Below, in pieces: positions 16,603 through 24,141 of a stretch of DNA of 64,000 bases. Origin of the DNA: CAZQGO01 sp964593065 (GTDB taxonomy: Bacteria; Oederibacteriota; JAAXVQ01); assembly GCA_964593065.1 (NCBI GenBank), contig CAZQGO010000010.1:1-64000 (forward strand), read 5' to 3'. A model generated the notes under the pieces. It did no database searches. It had not been told where the DNA came from and saw only the letters and a list, made by a program, of their open reading frames with translations. Numbering within the stretch: position 1 is the stretch's first letter; every line of letters begins with the position of its first letter. Position numbers and translations under genes: made by a program.

Positions 16603-16705
16603 CGTCATCCCTCCTTCGTCGAATCTTTCCAGGCCCGTCGGCTGCCGGCTCCAAAGCGCCGTGTCGGCCGAAATATTTTTCGGCTATCATGCACCAGACC
16701 CGGTT

Positions 16706-17497
16706 CTATTTCAAGCCCAAAAACATTTTTATCGCACCCTCGATCTGTTCCAAATCCACCCGGGTGTTCTTGCAGGGTCCGTCCGGGCGCTGGTTGGAAA
16801 ACCCCAGGACCGGGATTTTCCCCCCGACGTCGTGGATCCCGGATAACAGGTCGCGTTCGCAAGCCACGGCGATGATCCCCAGGGGCCGCATCCGGGCAAT
16901 GGCGCGGCGGGCTTCGCTTCCCCCGCCGACTGTGACTTGCGCGAAGCCGTAGCGGGTTTTCAAGGCGGACAAGCCCTGAAATGCTTCCCGCCCCAGGCAG
17001 CGGGGCACCAGCACCAGCAGGCGGTCGGCAAGTGGGACCGGGGGCGGCGGCGTTTCGAACCGGTTATGGGCCAGGATGAAGGCATGGCCGAGGCGATCGC
17101 GGTTCACGCCCAATAATTTCCCGATTCCCAGGACCAACGGCAGGCACCAGCGGATTCCCCCCAGTCGGCGAACGACCGGCAGGAAAAACGGCGCCCCGGA
17201 GAGACTTATTCCCAGGGCCCCGTACCACACCAGCAGATAGCCGGTCCCGAAGCCGGCCAAACCCGTCACCAGTCCCTGGGCATTCCAGGCGGCAAAGCGC
17301 GGCGCCGTCAGCCAAGCCGCCAGCCATGCCAGCAACACCAGGAGCACTACTCCCGCGCCGGCCAAGCCGTAAAAAAGCCAAACCGTCGCACGGGTATCTC
17401 CCGGGTCCCGGGTTCCGTCCCATTCTTCCCACTCCTCGCCCAATTGCCGGTCGGAGACCCTGGCTTCCTGCTTGGAAAATTCGCTGTGGATCGGCAT
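16706..17497 (-). CDS. DUF116-family membrane protein lacking the cysteine cluster
   Basis: 263 residues. Hydrophobic segments near 38-64 and 75-100 are followed by the DUF116 domain: LVLVPRCLGRE (C167), VTVGGGSEARRAIARMRP, IIAVACERDLLSGI (C213), NQRPDGPCKNTRVDLEQIE (C242). In the family a CxxCGxC-type stretch normally follows the first Cys-Leu motif and is thought to bind a metal or cluster. Here that region is shortened to about 20 residues without cysteine. Function unknown. It is encoded directly before a ferredoxin. Confidence 0.8.
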   Translation of the reverse strand: MPIHSEFSKQEARVSDRQLGEEWEEWDGTRDPGDTRATVWLFYGLAGAGVVLLVLLAWLAAWLTAPRFAAWNAQGLVTGLAGFGTGYLLVWYGALGISLSGAPFFLPVVRRLGGIRWCLPLVLGIGKLLGVNRDRLGHAFILAHNRFETPPPPVPLADRLLVLVPRCLGREAFQGLSALKTRYGFAQVTVGGGSEARRAIARMRPLGIIAVACERDLLSGIHDVGGKIPVLGFSNQRPDGPCKNTRVDLEQIEGAIKMFLGLK

Positions 17498-17571
17498 GCT
17501 TGAATCCTTTCACCGGGCCGGTGCAGCACCGGCTGGAGATGACTTTCTCCGGCCTGGCCCGGGGGCTCCCT

Positions 17572-18198
17572 TCATCCCAGCAATTGCCGGAACCCCTGAA
17601 AAACAAACCACCCCCCGGCAAACCCGGCGGCCAGTCTCCCGGCCCAGCGGAAAATCCGGGCCTGGCCCGCCAGGCCGATCAGCGGCAAAGGCAATAAAAT
17701 CAAGGAGGTTCCGGCAAAAAAGGCCGTCAGGGTTACCAGGCCGTTCCAGGGCCCGCCGGAATTTCCGGCCTGCAGGATGACGGCCACAAACGGCGGACAG
17801 ATATTCACTCCCGTCAGAAGTCCCAGGACCAACGGCGTTCTGCCGGTTCCGGAAAAGGGCGCCAGGCTCCGGCACAGGGACCAGCGGGGAAAAGACTTCA
17901 TCACGGCGTAGAGTTCCAGGACCAGCCCGGTGAGCAACCAGGCCGATCCCGCCAGGATGCGGCCCAGACGCTGATCCACGAAGATTTGCTGTCCCAGCCA
18001 GCCCGCCGCCAGGCCGACCGCGGCATACCCCGCAAAACGCCCGGCCAGAAAGGCCCCGAAGGCCTTGGCATTTTCCGGCAGGGTGCGTTGTTCGGCGGTG
18101 AAAAACGGAGCCAGCAGCGGCAGGCAAAATCCCAGGCAGGTGGGCGACAAGGCCAAACCAAGCAGAAAGCCCTGGAGCGCAAGACCCGTGAGCGACAT
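17572..18198 (-). CDS. CcdA/TauE-SafE-like membrane protein
   Basis: 208 residues, very hydrophobic, about six membrane segments. The first segment has SPTCLGFCLPLLAPF, with two cysteines and prolines, and the second half repeats the theme in GVNICPPFVAVIL. This arrangement fits the DsbD/CcdA-type or TauE-like 'cytochrome c biogenesis / sulfite exporter' families, which move electrons or small anions across the membrane. The neighbouring ferredoxin and DUF116 genes suggest a redox role. It starts 15 bases after the winged-helix gene. Confidence 0.75.
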   Translation of the reverse strand: MSLTGLALQGFLLGLALSPTCLGFCLPLLAPFFTAEQRTLPENAKAFGAFLAGRFAGYAAVGLAAGWLGQQIFVDQRLGRILAGSAWLLTGLVLELYAVMKSFPRWSLCRSLAPFSGTGRTPLVLGLLTGVNICPPFVAVILQAGNSGGPWNGLVTLTAFFAGTSLILLPLPLIGLAGQARIFRWAGRLAAGFAGGWFVFQGFRQLLG

Positions 18199-18213
18199 GC
18201 CGGCGTCCGCCTG

Positions 18214-18582
18214 CTAGCGCAATCCTTTATGCAACAGCCGGGTCCAGATCCAGAGCTTGCCTTCTTTATCATTATGCAGCTGGATGAACTTTTCCAGGGA
18301 TTTGGCCCTCGCGGTGGTGGGCCGGTAGCTGTAGATCGGATCCGCGGCGTCACCCCAGGACTCCACGATCTTGTTTTTGACCAGGGATTGCAGGCAAGGA
18401 ATCAAGTCATCCTGCCGGCGTCCCAGGCGGCCCGCGATGCCGTCCGCCTTGTCGGTGATTCCGGGATTATTCCATAAAAATACCAGAAGTTCCCACATCA
18501 CCAATGAATCGATGACCGCGGTAATGAACTCGGTCACCTCTTTATCGGGTTTCAAAGTTGCCTCCGGTTTTCCGGCCTCCAT
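18214..18582 (-). CDS. Small predicted winged-helix protein, unknown function
   Basis: 122 residues. The middle (SLVMWELLVFLWNNPGITDKADGIAGRLGRRQDDLIPCLQ...LVKNKIVESWGD...YSYRPT) has the helix-turn-helix then beta-wing pattern of MarR/ArsR-like regulators, so DNA binding is likely but unproven. The promoter just upstream places transcription start only about six bases before this ATG, so the mRNA may be nearly leaderless. It may regulate the downstream CcdA-DUF116-ferredoxin genes. Confidence 0.7.
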   Translation of the reverse strand: MEAGKPEATLKPDKEVTEFITAVIDSLVMWELLVFLWNNPGITDKADGIAGRLGRRQDDLIPCLQSLVKNKIVESWGDAADPIYSYRPTTARAKSLEKFIQLHNDKEGKLWIWTRLLHKGLR

Positions 18583-18594
18583 TTTTCCGCCTCT

Positions 18595-18623
18595 ATCATA
18601 AGGGCAGGGGGTGAGGCTGTCAA
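18595..18623 (-). promoter_or_regulatory. Sigma-70 promoter of the winged-helix/redox operon
   Basis: Minus strand TTGACA (18618-18623), 17-base spacer, TATGAT (18595-18600): a perfect -35 and five of six at -10. It lies in the 48-base gap after uvrA. The predicted start (about 18588) is only some six bases before the ATG at 18582. Confidence 0.8.
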
Positions 18624-18630
18624 ACGGAAT

Positions 18631-21525
18631 TCATTCGCTGTATGGTGAACGGCCGGCCAGGACCTTGGCCAGGTAGGGGGCCGTGTAAGAGCCTTTCATC
18701 CCGGCGACTTCGTCCGGGCGTCCGCTGGCCACCACCCGGCCCCCGGCTTCACCGCCTTCCGGACCCAGGTCGAGAATATAATCCGCCGCCTTGACCACAT
18801 CCAGATTGTGCTCGACGACCACGACGGTATTGCCGGCGTCCACCAATCGCCCCAGGACGTCGAGCAGGCACTGCACGTCCGCGAAATGCAGGCCCGTCGT
18901 GGGTTCGTCCAGGATATAGAGCGTCCGTCCGGTGGCGCGCTTGCCGAGTTCGGTCGAAAGCTTCAGGCGTTGCGCCTCGCCGCCGGACAGGGTGGTCGCG
19001 GACTGTCCCAGCTTGATGTAGCCCAAGCCGACCTCGGAGACCATGTCCAGGATCCGGCGCAGCCGCGGCACGGGTGCGAAGTGCTCCCGCGCCTCGTCCA
19101 CGATCATGTCCAGGACCTCGGCGATGTTTTTTCCCTTGTAGTTCACTTCGAGGGTTTCCCGGTTGTAGCGTTTCCCCTTGCAGACTTCGCAGGGGACATA
19201 GACGTCCGGTAGGAAATGCATCTCAATCTTGATGATGCCGTCGCCGTCGCAGGCCTCGCACCGACCGCCCTTGACATTGAAGGAAAACCTGCCCGCTTTG
19301 TAGCCGCGCACCTTGGCCTCGGGGGTCCCGGCGAACAATTCGCGGATGTCATTGAAGGCCCCCGTGTAGGTGGCGGGGTTGGAACGGGGCGTGCGCCCGA
19401 TGGGCGACTGGTCGATGTTGATGATTTTGTCCAGGTGCTCCGTGCCCTCCAGGCTGTCATACCCCGGCGGTTGGACGCGTCCGCCGTACAGCCGGTGGCG
19501 CAACGCCGGCTCCAGTGTTTCCTGGATCAGGGAGCTTTTGCCCGACCCGGAGACTCCGGTGACGCAGACTAAGGTCCCCAGGGGAATCCGCAGGTCAACG
19601 TGCTTGAGGTTGTTGGTCACGGCGCCGCGCAGGACCAGTTCGGGCCCCTTCGGCAGCCGCCGCCGGTCTGGAATCGGAACTTTCAATTCGCCCTTGAGAT
19701 ACCGCCCGGTCAGGGAACGCGGGTCCGCGATGACCTTGGCGGGCGGCCCCGCCGCAACCACCTGCCCGCCGTGCACGCCTGCACCCGGGCCGATATCGAT
19801 GAGGTAATCCGCCTGGCGCATGGTTTCCTCGTCGTGTTCGACCACCAGGACCGTGTTCCCCAGATCGCGCAGCCGTTTCAAGGTGTCGAGCAGGCGCTGG
19901 TTGTCCCGTTGGTGGAGCCCGATGGAGGGTTCATCCAGGATGTACAAAACGCCCACCAGGGAGGAGCCGATCTGCGTGGCCAAATGGATGCGCTGCGCTT
20001 CGCCGCCGGACAGGGTGCCCGTGGGGCGATCCAGGGTGAGGTATCCCAAGCCGACATTCGCCAGGAAGCCCAGGCGTTCATGGATTTCCTTCATCACCTG
20101 CCGGCTGATGGCCTGCTCCCGCGGCGACAGGGACAGGTTGCGGAAAAATTCCCGGGCGGCCGCGACGGACAGTTCCGTGACTTCGATGATATTTTTGCCC
20201 CCCAGGCTGACCGCCAGGCTTTCGGGCTTCAAACGCCGGCCCCGGCAGGTCTGGCATTTCTGGATGCGCATGTACCGTCCGCTGATCTCGGAGCGGATGT
20301 ACTCGGACTCGGTCTCCTGGTAGAGGCGCTCGGTCCGGGGGATCACGCCTTCAAAAGTGCCCTGGTAGCGGTAGGAGGATTCCGGCCCCCGGAAATTGAA
20401 CGGCAGGCGCGTGTCGCCGGACCCGTACAGGATGACCCGGCGCTGTTCGGGTTTCAACTTCCGCCACGGCGTCTCAAGGGAAAAGCCGTAGTGCCTGGCG
20501 ACCGAGCTCAGCATGGCGGTATAGACGTAGGCCGTGGGCGAATTCCAAGGCAGAATCGCGCCCTTCTTCAGGCTGAGTTCGGGATCAATGACCAGTTCCG
20601 GGTCCACCTCCATCTTGACGCCAAGGCCGGTGCAGGCCGGGCAGGCACCCTGGGGGGAATTGAAGGAAAACATGCGCGGCTCGAGTTCCTCGAAGGAGAG
20701 ACCACAGTAGGCGCAGGCGTATTTTTCGGAAAACACCAGAACCTGTTCGTCCCGCCCCGGGCGGCGGTGGCTTTTGGCCCGGGAGGCGGTGGCCGGCGTT
20801 TCCGGGGCCAGGCGCTGCACGAGAACCGTGCCCTCGCCGCGCTTGAGCGCGGTCTCAAGGGAATCGGCCAGCCGGCGCGCGATGTCGCCTCCCACCACCA
20901 GCCGGTCCACGACCACCTCCAGGTCGTGTTTTTTCTTTTTATCCAACTCGATCTTTTCGGACAAATCGCGCACTTCCCCGTCCACGCGCACGCGGACGTA
21001 TCCCTCCCGCTTCAGCTGGTCGAAGAGTTTCCGGTATTCCCCCTTGCGGGCCGAGACCAGCGGAGCCAGCAGAAGAATGCGTTCGCCGGCGGGAAGTCCC
21101 ATGACCCGGTCTACGATTTCCTGGACGGTTTGGCGGGTGATGGGCCGGCCGCAGCGGGGACAATGGGGTTTGCCGATGCGGGCATACAGCAGACGCAGAT
21201 GGTCGTAAATTTCCGTGGCGGTCGCCAAGGTGGAGCGGGGGTTCTTTGACCCGCTTTTTTGCTGGATGGCAATGGCCGGCGACAGTCCCTCGATCGTATC
21301 GACGTCCGGCTTTTCCATCTGCCCCAGGAATTGTCGCGCGTAGGCGGACAGGGATTCCACGTAGCGGCGCTGCCCCTCGGCGTAAATCGTGTCAAAAGCC
21401 AGGGAGGACTTGCCCGATCCCGAAATGCCGGTGATGACCACCAGTTGGTTGCGGGGGATGGTCACGTCGATGTTTTTTAAATTATGTTCCCGCGCGCCTT
21501 TAATCTTGAGGTATTCCAGAGCCAT
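18631..21525 (-). CDS. uvrA: Excinuclease ABC subunit A
   Basis: 964-residue DNA damage recognition ATPase of nucleotide excision repair, acting with UvrB and UvrC. Two ABC cassettes are complete: Walker A GISGSGKS (33-40) and GVSGSGKS, two signature motifs (TLSGGEAQRIHLA, TLSGGEAQRLKLS) and Walker B regions LYILDEPSIGLH and LYILDEPTTGLH. Zinc-binding cysteines include CPRC (122-125), the CAYC...CPAC pair and CEAC...CEVC of the C-terminal half. Full length; no deviation seen. Confidence 0.99.
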   Translation of the reverse strand: MALEYLKIKGAREHNLKNIDVTIPRNQLVVITGISGSGKSSLAFDTIYAEGQRRYVESLSAYARQFLGQMEKPDVDTIEGLSPAIAIQQKSGSKNPRSTLATATEIYDHLRLLYARIGKPHCPRCGRPITRQTVQEIVDRVMGLPAGERILLLAPLVSARKGEYRKLFDQLKREGYVRVRVDGEVRDLSEKIELDKKKKHDLEVVVDRLVVGGDIARRLADSLETALKRGEGTVLVQRLAPETPATASRAKSHRRPGRDEQVLVFSEKYACAYCGLSFEELEPRMFSFNSPQGACPACTGLGVKMEVDPELVIDPELSLKKGAILPWNSPTAYVYTAMLSSVARHYGFSLETPWRKLKPEQRRVILYGSGDTRLPFNFRGPESSYRYQGTFEGVIPRTERLYQETESEYIRSEISGRYMRIQKCQTCRGRRLKPESLAVSLGGKNIIEVTELSVAAAREFFRNLSLSPREQAISRQVMKEIHERLGFLANVGLGYLTLDRPTGTLSGGEAQRIHLATQIGSSLVGVLYILDEPSIGLHQRDNQRLLDTLKRLRDLGNTVLVVEHDEETMRQADYLIDIGPGAGVHGGQVVAAGPPAKVIADPRSLTGRYLKGELKVPIPDRRRLPKGPELVLRGAVTNNLKHVDLRIPLGTLVCVTGVSGSGKSSLIQETLEPALRHRLYGGRVQPPGYDSLEGTEHLDKIINIDQSPIGRTPRSNPATYTGAFNDIRELFAGTPEAKVRGYKAGRFSFNVKGGRCEACDGDGIIKIEMHFLPDVYVPCEVCKGKRYNRETLEVNYKGKNIAEVLDMIVDEAREHFAPVPRLRRILDMVSEVGLGYIKLGQSATTLSGGEAQRLKLSTELGKRATGRTLYILDEPTTGLHFADVQCLLDVLGRLVDAGNTVVVVEHNLDVVKAADYILDLGPEGGEAGGRVVASGRPDEVAGMKGSYTAPYLAKVLAGRSPYSE

Positions 21526-21618
21526 GGCCTGACGGCCCTCTCTTTTTTTTTCGGCCGCTCCATGTCCGGACGCGGACTCCCGGGAACGTGCGCCCGGGCG
21601 GGGATCAGCAGAAGTGGT

Positions 21619-21649
21619 AGCATAGCATAGACCCCGTCCGGCGTGTCAA
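21619..21649 (-). promoter_or_regulatory. Putative uvrA promoter
   Basis: Minus strand TTGACA (21644-21649), with TATGCT at 21619-21624 (19-base spacer) or 21624-21629 (14-base spacer). Perfect -35, imperfect -10 and non-ideal spacing. It overlaps the last codons of the upstream flavoprotein gene. No clear LexA box was noticed. Confidence 0.45.
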
Positions 21650-22824
21650 GGGAATGGTGGCTGGGCCTGCGGCGGACGGCCCTCCGGCCGGACCCGGTAT
21701 CTCCTTTTCCAGCCTGCATCCAGCCGGTGTTTCCACTGGAGCGGACAGCGTCCCAGCCAGAACCGGCCGCCCTTGACCGCCACGGCCCGTTCAGGGCCGA
21801 GGGAAAGAATCTGCAGGGGCGAGGGCAAGGGGTGATACGTTCGCAGCGGGGCGCCGGCCAGCCGGGCCAGCAGGTTGCGGAGCAATACCGGCCCCTGGCG
21901 CAGCGCCTGCCCGCCGCCACGGGGAAAATCTTTCCCCAGAACTCGCGCGCAGTCTCCGGTGGCGAATATTTCGGGATAGTCGCGGACGCTGAGCGTCGCT
22001 TCGACCAGCAATGAATTCCGTTCGTCCGTCAGCATCCCGGCCTGGGCGAAGAACTTGGGGATACGCGTACCCAGCGCCACCACCGCCAGATCATAATCCA
22101 CCGTTTCGCCCTGATCCAGGACCACCCTTCCCGATTGCACATGCAGGACGTTCGCCCCGCAGCGGGTTTGGACCCCGCCGCGCTGCAAATGATCCTGCAC
22201 GCGCCGCGAGAGGTGCGCAGGCCAGGAAGGCAGAACGCGCGGCTCCGCTTCGAACAACTGCACGCGCCAGCCAACCTCCGGGTTGCGCTCCTTCAGGAGC
22301 GAGGCCAAATTCAGGGCGTATTCCACGCCGCTCGGTCCCCCGCCCAAAACCACCACCGACAGGGCCCGCTCGGCCTGCAGTTCAAATAACGTTTCGATTT
22401 CATTGCGAATTTCGATGACCTGGCGCACAGGCTGGACGGTAAAGCTGCCTTCGGCCGGGACGTCCTCCTGCGGCAGAGCCGGCAGGCTGCCCACGGCAAA
22501 GGCCGCCAGGTCATAGGCCAGCACGCGGCCGTTGGAGGTCAGCACTTTTTTGCGGGCCGGCATCAGGCTGACGACTTCTTCGGGAATGAATTGCGCCCCG
22601 CAGGCGTGCGCCAAGGCGCGCACGTCGATTCTGAAATCATTGAGTCCGTAGCGGCCACTCAAGACCTCCGAGGCCATGGCGGAATAATACCGGAATGGCT
22701 CGGGCGAGACCAGGACCAGTTCGGCGCCCGCGCGTTTCAGGAGCGGGGCCCGGCTCAGCACGTGCAGATTGGCCCACCCTGCTCCCACCAGCAAAACAGT
22801 CTTATCCGGACGAAGGTCAGGCAT
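21646..22824 (-). CDS. NDH-2-like FAD/NAD(P)-dependent oxidoreductase
   Basis: 392 residues. FAD-binding N-terminus VLLVGAGWANLHVL, second dinucleotide fold SVVVLGGGPSGVEYALNLA, and flavin motif YPEIFATGDCARV. The layout follows type II NADH dehydrogenases and, more closely, the flavoproteins often fused or linked to SelD (pattern FRYYSAMASEVLSGRYGLNDFRIDVRAL). No SelD is nearby. The C-terminus (KRRYRVRPEGRPPQAQPPFP) is short and may not form the membrane-binding helices of NDH-2. The electron acceptor is unknown. Confidence 0.82.
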   Translation of the reverse strand: MPDLRPDKTVLLVGAGWANLHVLSRAPLLKRAGAELVLVSPEPFRYYSAMASEVLSGRYGLNDFRIDVRALAHACGAQFIPEEVVSLMPARKKVLTSNGRVLAYDLAAFAVGSLPALPQEDVPAEGSFTVQPVRQVIEIRNEIETLFELQAERALSVVVLGGGPSGVEYALNLASLLKERNPEVGWRVQLFEAEPRVLPSWPAHLSRRVQDHLQRGGVQTRCGANVLHVQSGRVVLDQGETVDYDLAVVALGTRIPKFFAQAGMLTDERNSLLVEATLSVRDYPEIFATGDCARVLGKDFPRGGGQALRQGPVLLRNLLARLAGAPLRTYHPLPSPLQILSLGPERAVAVKGGRFWLGRCPLQWKHRLDAGWKRRYRVRPEGRPPQAQPPFP

Positions 22825-22851
22825 GGCGTCTGCAAAATCGGGTCAGGATGA

Positions 22852-23964
22852 TCATGCCTCGCTGGCGGCGATCAGGCCGCCGCCCAGCAGGTTCTGCTGG
22901 TGGTACAGGGCGGCGACCTGCCCCGGCGTAACGGCCCGGACGGGCCGGGCGAACTCGAGGCGCGCGCCGCCGTCGCCGTCGGGTTCCAGGCGCGCCGGCA
23001 CGGCCGTCTGCCGGTAGCGGATCTGGGCCTCCACCGGGGCCCCGGGCCGCGGAGGTTCCTGGAGCCACTGAAGATGCCGGAGCCGAGCGGAGCGCAGCCA
23101 GAGGGAGGCATCCGGGCCGACCACGACGCGATTGGCCCGCGCTTCCAGACGCAGCACATACAACGGCTCCGGGGCGGCCACCCCCAGACCGCGGCGCTGG
23201 CCGATCGTATAGGCCGGCAGGCCCTGGTGCTCGCCCAGGATCTTGCCCTGTTCATCGACGATTTCACCGGGCCGAAAGGCCGCGGGCTTCCGGCTGCGCA
23301 CGAAGGCGGCGTAACTGCGGTCCTGGAGAAAACAGATTTCATTGCTGGTGGGGACGTCGTGCGGGCGCACGCCCGCAGCGGCGACTTCGCGTGCGACTTC
23401 GGACTTGTAGGCCTCCCCGAGGGGAAAGCATACGGACCGGAATCTTGCGCGCGGGACCAGCGCCAAAAAATAGCTCTGATCCCGGCCGCGGTCCAGGCCG
23501 CGCAGGAGGCGGAAATGGCCGTTGGACTGCTCCATGCGGACGTAATGGCCGGTCGCCAAGGCTTGGGCGCCGAGGGCCAGCGCCGCCTCCCGCAACAGCC
23601 CGAATTTGATTTCCCGGTTGCACAGGGCGCAGGGATTGGGCGTCAAGCCGTCGGTAAACCGGTCCAGGAAGGGAGAGATGACCCGGCGTTCGAATTCACT
23701 CCGCAAATCCAGCACTTCGTGCGGAATGCCCAATTCTCGCGCGACGGTCGGGCCTTCCTGGCAGGCGCAGGGGTCGGTGCACCACGAACAGCCGTGCGGC
23801 GGCGGGTCGGGACGGTTTTCGGACGGGCGGCCCGGAGGTTCCAAGGCGCTCAAATCCGGGCAGAGCCGCATGGTCAGGCCCAGGACCTGGTGTCCGTCCC
23901 GGCGCAAGCGCAGAGCCGCGGCCGTGGAGTCCACACCGCCGGATAAGGCTACCGCAATTTTCAT
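22852..23964 (-). CDS. mnmA: tRNA-specific 2-thiouridylase MnmA, probably iron-sulfur type
   Basis: 370 residues; thiolates U34 of Lys/Glu/Gln tRNAs. PP-loop SGGVDS (8-13), tRNA-binding LATGHYVR, GQRRGLG motif and C211 in NEICFLQDRSY. The central motif is NPCALCN (C112, C115) rather than NPDxLCN, so three cysteines (112, 115, 211) are available, the pattern of the [4Fe-4S]-dependent subtype. An extra cysteine-rich insertion (C59, C62, C66, C68) follows the first strand. It starts at ATG 23964 after GGAGTGGGGG and has its own promoter. Confidence 0.94.
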   Translation of the reverse strand: MKIAVALSGGVDSTAAALRLRRDGHQVLGLTMRLCPDLSALEPPGRPSENRPDPPPHGCSWCTDPCACQEGPTVARELGIPHEVLDLRSEFERRVISPFLDRFTDGLTPNPCALCNREIKFGLLREAALALGAQALATGHYVRMEQSNGHFRLLRGLDRGRDQSYFLALVPRARFRSVCFPLGEAYKSEVAREVAAAGVRPHDVPTSNEICFLQDRSYAAFVRSRKPAAFRPGEIVDEQGKILGEHQGLPAYTIGQRRGLGVAAPEPLYVLRLEARANRVVVGPDASLWLRSARLRHLQWLQEPPRPGAPVEAQIRYRQTAVPARLEPDGDGGARLEFARPVRAVTPGQVAALYHQQNLLGGGLIAASEA

Positions 23965-24039
23965 GGCCCCCACTCCGCTTGAGGTCGTCTGGCATCCGAA
24001 CGACGGGAATACCACCCGTGGACGCCGCAAGGTAGGGGA

Positions 24040-24067
24040 ATTATATCGCTTGGACCGGGCATGGCAA
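24040..24067 (-). promoter_or_regulatory. mnmA promoter
   Basis: Minus strand TTGCCA (24062-24067), 16-base spacer, TATAAT (24040-24045). Predicted start about 24033, giving a leader of roughly 68 bases before the mnmA ATG. Confidence 0.65.
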
Positions 24068-24141
24068 GCAAAAAGATGACCGGACGCGGGGTTTTTATTC
24101 CGCCGGAAGCGGAACGTTCCCGGGCGGGGATGGGCGGCGGT

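Noticed and set aside
24092..24125. Hairpin after the repeat protein as a terminator
   Set aside because: TTCCGC/GCGGAA stem is followed by TAAAAA rather than a T-run in the direction of transcription.
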